This document shows, piece after piece, positions 1-10,464 of a DNA stretch of 26,881 bases (its first letter is position 1; each line of letters begins with the position of its first letter). The notes under the pieces are model-generated. The model made no database searches. It was not told where the DNA came from and saw only the letters and a list, made by a program, of their open reading frames with translations. The stretch is from Lysobacterales bacterium. GTDB lineage: Bacteria > Pseudomonadota > Gammaproteobacteria > Xanthomonadales > Ahniellaceae. The translations under genes and the position numbers were made by a program. The DNA is taken from NCBI GenBank assembly GCA_016721845.1, contig JADKHK010000010.1, positions 1-26,881 of the forward strand. Reading direction: 5' to 3'.

Positions 1-3000
1 CCTACGCCGACCCGATCGCTGGCGCACCCGATCCGCTGTCGGGCAGTCTGCGGCTGGCACTTGCGCCGGATGGCGAACACCTGCTGGTCGCAGGCGGCGG
101 TGGTTTCCTGTTGCGTTACCGCCGCGATGTGTTCGCAGGCGGGCTGAGCTTCGAGCAGCAAGTGGCGACGGACGCTTCGAACCCTGGTTTGGCCGCGGCC
201 GCCGGGATTGCCGTCAGCAGCGATGGCCGCCATGTCCTGATCGCCTCGGCCAGTACGTCGACGCCGCCGCTCACGGTCTACAGTCGGCGCGCGCCGGATC
301 CGCGCTTCGCGTTTGTCGAGCGCGACCGCCAGGGCGACGCGCTCGCTGGCGGCGGCACGCTGCCGGGTCTGACGGCCGTGTCCGATGTCGTGGTCAGTGC
401 CGATGGCGAACACGTCTACGCCATCAGCCTGCAGGACCACACCCTGGTGGCGTTCACCCGCAACAGCACCAAGGGCCTCGACGCAGCGACCGCCGGGCAG
501 CATCTCTCGTCTACCTTGCGCACTACTCGGAAGGCAGCGGCGGCTTCTCGGGGCTGAATCGCCCCAGCCAGATCCAGGTCAGTGCCGATGGCCGCAGCGT
601 CTTCGTGACCAGCGAGGAAAGCAACACGCTGGCGGTGTTCGATCGCGAGGCGACCAGGCCTCGCCGAACTTCGGCCGGTTGACGTTCCGGCAGAAGCTCA
701 GGACGGCGTTGGCGGTGTCGATGGCCCGCTCGGCGCCCGCAGCATCGCGCTCGACCACGGCGGCCAGCACGTCTATGTCGCCGGTTCGTTCGAATCGGCG
801 ATCGCGATCTTCCGGCGCGAGAGCAATGGCAACCTGAGCTACCTTGCCAGCGCTCGCGGCGGCAGCAACGGCGTGACCGGACTGAACGGCATCCGCGACC
901 TGGTCGTGTCGCGCGATGGCGCACAATTGCTCGGTGTCAGCGCGATCGCGAATGCGGTCGTCGTGTTCAATCGCGAGCAGAACGCGGTTAGCCCGAACTA
1001 CGGCCGACTCAGCTTCGTGCAGGCGCGGGCGCTGGGCAGCACCGATCGGCTGGTCGCGCTGAGCCTGCCCGAGAGCACCACGGCCAGCGACAACGAACAT
1101 GTCTACGTCGTCGCCGAGGGCGGGCACCGCTTGTACGTGCTGCGCCGCAACCTCGATCCCGGCAGCGCCAGCTACGGCAGCGTGCAGTTGCAGTTCCAGT
1201 ACGCCAACAACAGCGGCGGCATCGCCCGCATGAACGGCCCGCGCGATGTGCGCGTGAGCCCCGACGGCGAGCGCGTCTACGTCGGCGCGCAGTTCGGACA
1301 CAGCGTGCTGGTGTTCGACCGCGAAACCAATCGCAGCAGCGCGACCTACGGCGCCCTGTCCCTAGTCGAAACCCGCAGCGACGGCGTCGATGGCGTCGAT
1401 GGCCTGAATTCCGTCTACGCGCTTGCCGTCAGTCCGCTGGACTCGCGCAATGTCTATGTCGCCGGCTTCGGTGACAACGCCATCGCGTCCTTCGTGGTGG
1501 GTACCGGTTCGAGTTGCAGCGCCAGCGGCAGCGGCGACATCGACGACCTCGTCGACATCGGCCGCAACGGCACCTTGGTCTATCGCGTGCATGCCCGCAT
1601 CCGGCCCGATGCGACCGGTACCCTGACCACGACCGCGACCGTGGAACCGCCGTTGCGCTTCAGCGACGGCGACAGCACCAACAACACCCGAACCGATACC
1701 ACCAGCCTCACCCCGCGCGCCGATCTGTCGGTGAGCAAGACCAATGCCCGCGTCTCCGTGGTCGCCGGTGAAACCGTGACCTACGAGGTCGTGGTCCGCA
1801 ACGGCGGGCTCAGCAACATCGTGCAGAACCTGAGTCTCACCGACCTCATGGGTGCAGGCGCCGGCTTCGTTCCCGGCAGTGCGACCTGGAGTTGCGTTGC
1901 TTCCGGGTCGGGTGCGCTCGACTTCATCGATCGTCACGTCGACGACCAGGATGGCGTCACCGGCCTCGGCGGCATCGGCGGGCTGGTGCTGGTCAATGAT
2001 CTCGACGGCGCTGGCCCGTTGCCGTCCTATCTCGCCGGCGCCGGCGTGCTGGACGACAGCCTGGTCTTGTTCGCGCGCGACGAGGTGGACGGTCGCCTGA
2101 CCCAGGTCGCCCACATTGCCCAGGGCAGCACGCTGAATTCGCTGCCGGTGAGCGGGCTGGCGGGTGCGCGCGCCGTCGCGGCCAGTCCCGATGGCCAGTT
2201 CCTCTATGTCGTCAGCCGGACGTCGGATGCGCTCAGCGTGTTCAAGTTGTCGAACAACGGCAGCGGTCAGTTGCGCGTTGATCTGGTGCAGACGGAGACC
2301 GGGCGCGTCGGACTCGACCAGGCTCTGCAGGTCGCACTCAGTCCGGAGGCCGGTGCCGCTCACGTCTATGTCGTCGGCGCCAATGACGATGCCATCGCGG
2401 TGTTCTCGCGCGATGTCGTCACCGGTCTGGTGACCTGGATCGAGAGCGAACAGAACGGCATCAACGACGCGAGTGACAGCGGTGGCCAGGTGGCCGGCCT
2501 CGACGGCGTCGAGTACCTGGTGCTGAGTCCCGATGGTCGCCAGGCCTATGCCTTGTCCGGCGCCGGTGGCAGCGTCGCGGCCTTCGACCGCAACACCTCA
2601 AACGGCCGATTGTCCTGGCGTGGCGTGCAGGATGGCATCAGCTTCGGTGCGCCGATGGCTGGCGCGTCCTCGGCCACGTTCAGCGCCGACGGCACCTCGC
2701 TCTACATCACCGCCGCCGACGCCAATGCGCTGGTCGTGCTCGATCGCGACAACGCTCCGGCTTCCAGCGGCTTCGGCAACCTGAGTTATGCCGACAGCCT
2801 CGTGCAGGACATCGACGGCGTGCAGGGCCTGTTGGCGCCGACGCGCGCGGCACTCAGCGGCGACGGCACGCATCTCTATGTCACCGCGCGCAGCGGCGGG
2901 TCGGTGGCGTGGCTGATCCGCGATCCGGCCGATGGCAGCCTGCGCTTCCTCGGCTTGCGCTCGAACGAAAGCGCCGGTGTCGACGGTCTCGGTGGCGCCA

Positions 3001-6000
3001 CCGATGTCGTCGTCGACAGCGGCTCAGACCAGATCTACGTCGCCGGCACCCAGCAGAACGCGCTGGTGCAGTTCGAACGCCAGTCCGATACCTATTGCCC
3101 GCCGAACGGCAGTGGCGACCTCGTCGCGATTCCGTTGCGCATCGCCGCAGGTGGCAACGTCACCTTCGCGATCTCGGTCGATGTCGCGACCAATCACAGC
3201 GGTGCGCTGGTCAATACCGCGACGATCGATGCCGGCAGCAGTCCGAACCAGGACATCACGCCGGACAACAACAGCGCGGTCGACAACGACAGCGTCTCCG
3301 TTGTTGCCGATCTCGCCATCACCAAGAGCGACGGACTGGCCGAATTCGACGGACTCGCCGGCGCCGTGGCGATCACCGGCGATGACGCCCAGGTCTACGT
3401 CGCGGGCAGTGGCGACAATGCCATCGGTGCCTACGATCGCGCCGTGGACGGCCAACTCTCGTTCAATTCGGTGATCCGCGGCGGCAGTGGCGGGGTGCTC
3501 GGTCTGGCCGGCGTCAATGACGTGCTGCTCAGCAGCGACGGCGATCATGTCTACGCGACCAGTGCCAGTGAAAGCAGTGTCAGCACGTTCCGCCGCAATC
3601 GCGGCACCGGGGCGTTGAGCTTCGTCGAAATCGAACAGAACGGCGTGTTCGGTGTGACCGGCCTGTCCGGCGCGAGAGCGCTGGCGATGAGTCCGGATGG
3701 TGCGCACGTCTACGTCGTCGGCGGCTTCTCGAATGCGGTCGCGGTGTTCACGCGGCAGACCGACAGCGGGTCGGCCGACTACGGTCGCCTGACCTATCGC
3801 GGGGTGGTCCAGAACGGCGTATCGGGTGTCGACGGCATCGGCGATCCGGTCGCCGTGCAGGTGTCGCCGGATGGCCGCCATGTCTACGTGCTCGGCGATG
3901 CCAACGACAGCATCGCGGTGTTCACGCGCAACCCGAACTCGGGCAGTTCCGGCTTCCGGTCTGCTGACTTACTCGGTGCGTTATCTCAATAATGTCGGCG
4001 GCCGGCGGCCTGGCCGGTGTGCGCTCGCTGTTGATCAACAACGCCGGTACCCAGGTGTACGTGCTCGCGGCGGAGACTGGCCATCTGACCCGACTGGTCC
4101 GCGACGTCACCACCGGTGCACTGAGCCCGGGCCAGGTGCTGGCCAATGGCCGTGCCGGCAACGACGGGGATGCCACGCATGCGCCGAGCGAGGCCGAAGG
4201 GCTGCCCGGCACCAGCGGCTTGCTCGGCGCATCGCGCATGCGCTGGTCCGCCGATCGGGCCCAGATCTACGTCGCCGCGACCGAGTCCGATGCGATCGCG
4301 CGCTTCGCGGTGAATGCCGGTGACGGCGCGCTGAGCTTTGTCGATCGCATCAACAATGGCGACGCCGCCCCACTGACCGGCGGCCAGGTACTCGGACTCG
4401 ATGGCGTGCGCGATGTGTTCGCGGCCGCCGACGGTCTGCATCTTTACAGCGTGTCGGCCGTCGATGCCGCGGCGAACAGCTTCGTGCGAACGCCGGCGGG
4501 CGGCGCGCTCGGCTATGCCGCATCGCTGTTCGACGGACTCGGCGGCGTTGCGCCCGGCGATTCGGTGACTTACACCATCACCGCGACCAACCATGGTCCG
4601 AGCAATGTCAGTGGCGCCATCGTCACCGACCAGTTCCCCGACGTGTTCTCGGGCATCACCTGGACCTGCATCGCAAGCGACAACGACCCCAATGCCTGTC
4701 CCTCGAGCGGTACCGGCAGCCTGAGTGCCTCGGTGAACTTGCTGGTCGGCCAGAGCGTGGTGTTCAGCGCGACCGGTGTGGTCGGCGATGGCGCCTCCGG
4801 TCGGCTCGTCAATACCGCGACGATCAGCAGCAATGGCAATCTCGATCCGGTATCCGGCAACGACTCGGCCACCGACGGCGACACCGTGCTATCGCCGGCG
4901 ATGGATCTCGTCGTCGCCATCACCGACAGCGTCAGTGTCGCCATTCCGGGCAACCGCATCGACTACGGCGTGACCGTCGACAATCTCGGTCCGACCTACG
5001 CGGATGATGCGCTGGTCAGCGACCTGATTCCGGCTGCGCTCTACAACGTCGCCTGGACTTGCAATGCGGTGCCGGTCGCCGGTGTGGTCAGCCTGACCCA
5101 ACAGATCGTGGCCCCGGCAACCGACTTCACGGCCGTGGCGATCGGTTCGACCGGCAATCATGTCTATGCCGCCGGCATGCGCGGCGGTCTCGGGGCGGTG
5201 ATCGCCTATCGACGCAATCCGCTGGACGGCGCGTTGACCGAGATCGGCCAGTATCGCGATGGCATCGGCGGCGTTTCCGGCATCAGCGGCGCCAGCGATC
5301 TGGTCTGCCAGGCGATCAGCGGTTTTGTCTATGTCGCCGGCGGCACCACCGACGCCATCGCCGTGTTCGCGCGCAACGCCGACGGCGGCCTGCTGACCTA
5401 TGTGCGCAAGTACCAGGACGGCAGCGCAGGCATCGACGGACTCGGTGGCGTACGCGCATTGCTGCTCAGTCCGGGCGGTGCATTCCTGTATGCCGCGGGA
5501 ACCATCGACGACGCGATCGCGGTGTTTTCGGTCAACGCATCGACGGGCTTGCTGACGCCGGCCAGCGTGCTGCGTCAGAGCGATCCCGGGCTGGACGGCC
5601 TGAACGGCGTCGTCGATCTCGCCTGGGGCAACAATGGCAGTCACCTGTTGGCCGTGGCGCCAGCGAACCAGTCCCTCGCGGCCTTTGCCCGCAACGCCGG
5701 TACCGGTGCGCTGACACCGGCCGGATTGCTGCAGGATTTCCAGGTGCCGACGGCGGGCGGGGTGCTGGCGGACCCGAATGCACTGCTGGTGCAAGGCGAT
5801 CAGGTGTTCGTCGCTTCCACCGCGAACCATCGTGTATCGCGCTTCCGTTTTGCGACAGCGCCCAGCCCCGCATTCACGCTCGACGCGAGCATCGTCAATG
5901 GTCAGGCGGGCGTCGTCGGCATGTTGCTTCCGGATGCGCTCGCCTACGACAGCGACCAGGCGCGCCTGTATGTCGGGTCGCAAGGCGGTGGCCTGCATCT

Positions 6001-9000
6001 GTTCAGTCTGATCGGTGCGCAGCCGCAACTGCTCGAATCCCGTGTTGCTGCGGCCAGCCCGGTGTTGACCGGCGTTCGGGCGATGGCGCTGTCGCACCAC
6101 ATGCGTCAGCTCTACACCTTGGGCACCAGCCCCGGTGGCGTCGGTGTCTGGGCGCGCGAACGCGGTTCGCGCTGTCCAGCCGCGGGCCAACGCCAGATCG
6201 GCCAGCAGACGGTGGATATCGCACCGAACGGCCATGTCGAATTCCAGATCGGCGGCGACCTGTTCAGCAATGCCCTCGGCACGCTCGAATACACGGTTCG
6301 CGCCGATCCCCGCGATGTCGCCGAGGAGCTCAATCCGGCCGACAACGTCGCGACCAACAGCAATGTCCTGCAACCACAGCCGGACCTGTCGATCAGCAAG
6401 ACCGATGGTCTGACCGCAGTCGTCGCCGGGCTGCCCCTGCAATCCGACATCGACGTGGCGAACGCCGGCGTCTCCGATGCCTTGCTGGCCCGGGTCGGCG
6501 ATCTGGTGCCGGTATTCCCGACGGCCACGGCGGGCATTCGCAGTGGTTCGGCGAATTGGTCGTGCAACGCCAATGCGCCCCTGGAATTCACCCGCACCGT
6601 GGCGGCCACGACCGATGCGGCACTCGCCGGCGTGACTGCGATGGCGTTGTCGCCGGGAGGCACGCGCCTGTATGCGGTGAATCCGGCCACCGGCGCATTG
6701 CTGGTGCTGCCGCGGGCCCCCGATGGCAGTCTCGCCGCAGCGCAGGTGATCCAGAACGGCAGCGTGCTCGGCGACACCACGGCGGATGGTCTGGCCGGCG
6801 TTTCGGGCGTGGCGCTGACGCCGGATGGTCGTCACTTGCTGGTGACTGCGGCCGCCGCCAACAGCCTGCTCGTGTTCAGTCAGGAAAGCGATGGCGGCCT
6901 GCGTTTCCGCCAGAAACTCACCTCCGGCAGCGGCGGCATTGTCGGACTGCTCGGGGCCGCCGATGTCGTGGTGTCGCTCGATGGCAAGCGGGTCTTCGAG
7001 CGCGTCGCCGATGGCATCGGCACGATCCTGCCGGACAGCAATGTCATCCGCGGCGTGCGCCGTCTGCATCTGACCGCCGATGGCACGCATCTGTATGCGG
7101 TGTCGACCTTGTCGTCGGCGCTGAGTCGCTTCGACGTCAATGGCGCCACCGGTCGACTGACCTATCGCGGCGCACTGCGCAGCAGCGGTGCCGGACTGGC
7201 TGCACTGGCCGGTGCCCGTGACGTGGTCGCGACCCCGGGCGACACGCATCTCTATGCACTCGGCAGCAGCGGCGTGATCGGTTTCGCACGCGCCAGTGAC
7301 GGCAGCCTGAGTCCGGTCGCGGGCGGCGCCAGCATCATCGCCGGCACCGTCGACGCGCGCGCACTGTCGCTCGATGCCTTCGGTGCGCGCCTGTACGTGG
7401 CCGATGCCAATGCCAAGGTCCACGTGTTCGCGCGCGACTGGACCAGTGGCGCGCTCGATTACCGTGCCGGATTCACTGCCAGCGGCGGCTTGCTGGCGGC
7501 CCCGAACGAATTGCTGCACGTGCCGGCCAGCGATGACCTGTACGTATCGTCGGCGACGCCCGGCGCGATCGTGCAACTCGACGAGCTGCCCTTGTCGCGT
7601 TGCCCTGGGCGGCAGCGGGACACAGACCGCGCTCGGCGTCGATGTCGATCTGGGCGTCGATGGCTGGGCCGAACTGCGCATCGATGCAACCGTGCATCCG
7701 AGTGCCCGCGGCACCTGACCACCGCCACGGTCGCGCCCGGCGGTGCCGGTGTCGATCCGCAGACCGGCAACAACAGCGCCACCGACCAGACCCTGATCCG
7801 CGTCGTGTCCGACCTGCATCTGACCAAGACCGGACCGGCGCAGGCCGTGGCCGGTACCGATCTCCAGTACCAGATCCAGTTGCGCAACAGCGGGCCCAGC
7901 AATGCGCTCGGGGTGCAAGTCAGCGACGTCCTGCCGGCCGCCCTGCTCAATGCCACCTGGACCTGCAGCAGCAGCGGTGCGTCGGTTTGTCCGGCCAGTG
8001 GCAGCGGCAGCATCGCCTTCACCACGGATGTGTTGGCCGGCGACACGCTGACGCTGGACATCAGCGCGCGGGTCAGCCCGGCTTACGTCGGCACGATGAC
8101 CAATACGGCCAGCGTGGTGCCGGAGACTGGCGCCACCGATCCGACCAGGCGACCATGACGCCAGCGTGCAAACCACCGTCGTGGCACGTCCGGACGTGGC
8201 CGTGACCAAGACCGACGGCGTCAACTCGGTCATTGCCGGCACTGCCGTGAGCTACCAGATCAATGTCGTCAACAACGGACCCAGCGACGCACCGCAGGTG
8301 CGCGTGCTCGACGCGCTGCCGCCGGGCCTGTCTGCCGCGACCTGGACATGCACGGCCACCGGCACCACCTGCCCGGCGAACGGCAGCGGCAGCCCGGACT
8401 TCGTGGCCGCGATGCCCGCAGGGGGCCAGCCATCTGGTCGTGAATGCCACGCTTTCGTCCGCAGCCACCGGCTCGCTGCTGAACACGGTGACGGCGCAGG
8501 TGCAGGGCGTGGCGGTCGATCCGCAGCCCGCCAACAATTCGGCCACCGACACCGACCTCATCAGCATCGTGCCGGATCTGGCGCTGAGCATCGTCGATCT
8601 GTTCGATCCCTACGATCAGGGCGGCACGGTGCCCTTGCCCTACCGCGTGACCATCAGCAATGCCGGTCCGTCCGACGCCCATGGCGTGATCCTCGAGATG
8701 ACCCAGTCGCGCATCATCGGTGCGACGATTCCACCCAATTGCGTGGTCGTCGGCTCGTCCGTGGTGATGACCTGCACCTTCGGCACCGTGCCTGCGGGCA
8801 GCACGATCGTGGTCCAGTTCGACTACGCCGGCATGCCGATCGTCGATAGCGTGTTCTCGGTGCAGGGCATCGTCACCACGATCGATGCCGATCCGAACCT
8901 CGGCAACAACAGTGCCTCGCAGAGCACGCAATTGCTGGCCGGAACGAGCGCGCGCGTGTCGATCAGCGACAGCCTCGGCGTCGTGCCGATGGGCTATCGC

Positions 9001-9466
9001 ACGACCTACCGCATCGTCGTCGAGAACGTCGGCTCGGTGACGGGCAACGGCATCGTCGTGAACGTGCCGATCGCGACCGGGCTGCTTGGCGCGACCTGGA
9101 CCTGCAGTTCGCCGAATGGCGCGACCTGCACCGCCGCGGGCACTGGCGCAGTCGTCGATACCGTCACGCTCGCGCGCGGCAAGAGCGTCGTTTACCCTGC
9201 TCAGCGCGATGGTCGACCCGGCGCTTGATCCCTCGGGTCCGTTGACGATCACCCAGACTGCGGCGATCAGCGGCGGCGCCGATATCTACGGCGGCGACAA
9301 TGCCGCCACCGATGTCGACCTGGTCACGCCGGTCCTGTTCGCCGATGGCTTCGAAACCACGCCGGCCACCCATGCGCCGCAGGCCGCACCAGGCGACGAC
9401 TGTGTGGACGCCACCTGCCCATTACCCTCAAGCCACTCCCACGCCTCGACCATGGACGCACGATGA
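1..9466 (+). CDS. Giant secreted DUF11 / beta-propeller protein, 5' end outside window, frameshifted
   Basis: About 3,150 codons are visible and the gene is open at the left edge. The chain alternates lactonase-type propeller repeats (motif: G-L-x-G, then SPDG-x-HVYV, then NAVAVF-x-R, then G-x-LSFVE) with DUF11/Ig-like domains (motif: DLSISKTDG, GDxVTYxI, NxGPS, WTC, CPxxGSG, NTATV, DxxxxNNSATD). Five propellers are followed by four uninterrupted DUF11 copies. The protein ends with LFADGFE and a 36-residue tail. It is probably an extracellular or surface protein; there is no catalytic motif I can name. About ten indels shift the frame (near 505, 650, 697, 3955, 3996, 7605, 7715, 8150, 8423 and 9190), and each time the repeat pattern resumes in another frame. 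The stop overlaps the next start by four bases (ATGA). The fold assignment is secure; the function is unknown. Confidence 0.85.
3..1510 (+). repeat. Propeller 1 (at least nine lactonase-type units, left end missing)
   Basis: Nine successive units of about 50-65 residues are visible, each with an A/S-xDG-x-HVYV core and a NxxVxVFxR strand. Nine exceeds one seven-bladed propeller, so this is either two adjacent propellers or an oversized one. The run ends in SSCSASGSG (about 1509-1535), which is the second half of a DUF11 domain. Its first half must lie left of the window, before or within this propeller run. Confidence 0.75.
1717..3300 (+). repeat. DUF11 domain split by seven-bladed propeller 2
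   Basis: The DUF11 N-half starts at ADLSVSKT (about 1717) and runs to SATWSC (cysteine codon 1893-1895). Seven propeller units follow (about 1899-3090). The DUF11 C-half then resumes at TYCPPNGSG (cysteine codon 3096-3098) and continues through GNVTFAIS and NTATID to the DNNSAVDND linker. The first propeller strand (GALDFIDRHV) has the form of the outer strand that normally ends a unit. This suggests a closed, 'velcro' seven-bladed ring whose ends sit side by side. Confidence 0.75.
3301..4890 (+). repeat. DUF11 domain with seven-bladed propeller 3 inserted after its first strand
   Basis: DUF11 strand A (VADLAITKSDG, about 3301-3335) is followed directly by seven propeller units (about 3336-4539). 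The domain then resumes at VAPGDSVTYTITATNHGPSN and carries an uninterrupted ITWTC...CPSSGTGS hairpin, NTATIS and GNDSATD. Two +1 indels near 3955 and 3996 fall in blades four and five; a short third-frame stretch (GLLTYSVRYLNN) bridges them. The insertion site differs from that of propellers 2, 4 and 5. Confidence 0.72.
4903..6370 (+). repeat. DUF11 domain split by seven-bladed propeller 4
   Basis: The DUF11 N-half runs from MDLVVAIT to VAWTC (cysteine codon 5060-5062). Seven propeller units occupy about 5066-6165. The C-half restarts at GSRCPAAG (cysteine codon 6173-6175) and continues through GHVEFQIGG to NPADN. Several blades are degenerate in the SPDG turn, for example SHHMRQLYTL in blade seven, but the unit spacing is kept. 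This whole module reads in a single frame, which makes the nested architecture certain here without any frameshift correction. Confidence 0.75.
6381..7790 (+). repeat. DUF11 domain split by seven-bladed propeller 5
   Basis: The DUF11 N-half runs from PDLSISKTDG to SANWSC (cysteine codon 6563-6565). Seven propeller units follow to about 7598. The C-half resumes at LSRCP (cysteine codon 7601-7603), and its next part is read in another frame (LGGSGTQTALGVDVDLG, about 7607-7710) before the original frame returns at TTATVAPGG. The two indels near 7605 and 7715 compensate each other. Confidence 0.72.
7801..9330 (+). repeat. Tandem array of four uninterrupted DUF11 domains
   Basis: Four Ig-like copies begin near 7810, 8179, 8571 and 8943. 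Three of them show the intact WTC...C-P/T...GSG hairpin (ATWTCSSSGASVCPASGSG, ATWTCTATGTTCPANGSG, ATWTCSSPNGATCTAAGTG) that is interrupted by propellers further upstream. The third copy is divergent and has MTCTFG instead. These copies serve as the in-gene reference for where the propellers are inserted. Indels occur near 8150, in a G5 run at 8421-8425, and near 9190. Confidence 0.8.
9335..9355 (+). other. LFADGFE C-terminal motif, first copy
   Basis: The last DUF11 domain of the giant protein is followed by LFADGFE and then a 36-residue polar tail with two cysteines. The same seven residues close the protein that ends at 22772. I recall similar GFE endings on secreted proteins of Xanthomonadales, which would fit a sorting or processing tag, but I cannot verify that here. 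The tail after the motif may itself result from a further sequence error that hides a stop. Confidence 0.6.
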
Positions 9467-10450
9467 GCAAGGAAGTCCGCAATCTCTTGATCGCACTGCT
9501 GGTCGGGCTGCTCGCGGGCTGGTTGCTCGCGGGCGCCGGGGCCGGTCGCGGGCGTGCCGCACCTTCCGCCTGGATTGCGCAGGTCGGCGACAGCTACATC
9601 ACCGCCGACATGTTCATCGCCGAGATGCACCGGCGCGGCGGCAAGACGCCCGGGCAATACCAGGACATCGTGCAGAAGCGCGCCTTGCTCGACGACATGG
9701 TGTTGCGCCAGGCCCTGGTCACCGCTGCGCATCAGGATGCGCTCGAGGATGATGTGGGTTCGGCACCTGCTCGATCAGGTGCTGACCAACCAGTATCTGC
9801 AACGCACCCTGCGCACGCAGCAGCAGGCGATCAAGATCAGCGAGGAGGAAGTGCGCGCGCATTACGACGCGCACGCCGCCGACTACGTCGTGCCGGCGCG
9901 ACGACGCGTGGCGATGGTGCAGATCCAGGTGCCGGCCGATGCCAGCGACGAGATCTGGGCGAATGCGCTGGAGCGCGGCGAACAGGCGCTGGCGAAGGCA
10001 CGCAAGCCCGGCCCCAACGTGCCGCATTTCGGCGAAATCGCGCGCGAGTATTCGCAGGACCAGGCCAGCCGCTACCGCGGCGGCATGATCGGCTGGATCA
10101 GCGAAGGCCAGAAGGCGCGCTACCGCTACGACCCCGTGGTGCTGGACGCCGCCCTGTCGGCGGCGAAGGCCGGCGATTTCGCGCCCGTGCTGCGCGGCAA
10201 GGATGCGGTGTACCTGGTGCGCGTCGTCGACATCGAGCCGCAGCGCGAGCGCCAGTTCGACCAGCTCGCCACCGGCATCCAGCAACGCCTGATGCAGGAA
10301 CGCCTCGCCGCCACGGAAGCCGCATTTCGCAAGGACCTGCTGAAGCGCACGCGCGTGCAGGTGCGCGAATCCGAACTCGAACGTATCGACCCGCTGGCGC
10401 CGCCGGCGGAGCAGCAACCGCCGCAACCGCCGGCGATGCCCAACCAGTGA
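9463..10450 (+). CDS. Membrane-anchored SurA/PpiC-type periplasmic chaperone (parvulin family), one frameshift
   Basis: About 328 residues. An N-terminal hydrophobic anchor (LLIALLVGLLAGWLL, about residues 9-23) is followed by a SurA-like helical region, then a parvulin-type core with FGEIAREYSQD, RGGMIGW and ISEGQ, and a basic/proline-rich tail. The family catalyses prolyl cis-trans isomerisation and helps outer-membrane or secreted proteins fold in the periplasm. The strand that normally carries the catalytic His (R-x-x-H-I-L) reads RVAMVQIQV, so the His seems to be replaced by Gln; a chaperone-only role is possible. The start overlaps the upstream stop (ATGA), implying coupled translation. 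The frame changes near 9755: the N-part and the C-part are each unmistakable in their own frame. Placed among genes for giant exported proteins, it is probably their dedicated folding factor (inference). Confidence 0.82.
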
Positions 10451-10453
10451 ACC

Positions 10454-10457
10454 GGGA
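10454..10457 (+). promoter_or_regulatory. Ribosome binding site for the 10465 gene
   Basis: GGGA lies 7 nt before the ATG at 10465, inside the 14-nt gap after the chaperone stop. It supports this start, which also gives a clean signal peptide. Confidence 0.45.
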
Positions 10458-10464
10458 AACGATC

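Noticed and set aside
4889..8242. A very long open frame on the minus strand (over 1,100 codons) opposite the DUF11/propeller gene
   Set aside because: It is rich in Arg, His, Ala and Gly with no domain pattern, whereas the plus strand shows clear repeats with ordinary composition. Long antisense frames are expected opposite high-GC coding sequence. The same applies to the minus-strand frames at 11957-14056, 15440-16966, 16779-18932 and 20488-22476.
1..9466. Interpretation of the first gene as several separate genes or pseudogenes
   Set aside because: At each break the repeat unit continues mid-blade or mid-domain in another frame with no missing residues, and the segments have no start signals of their own.
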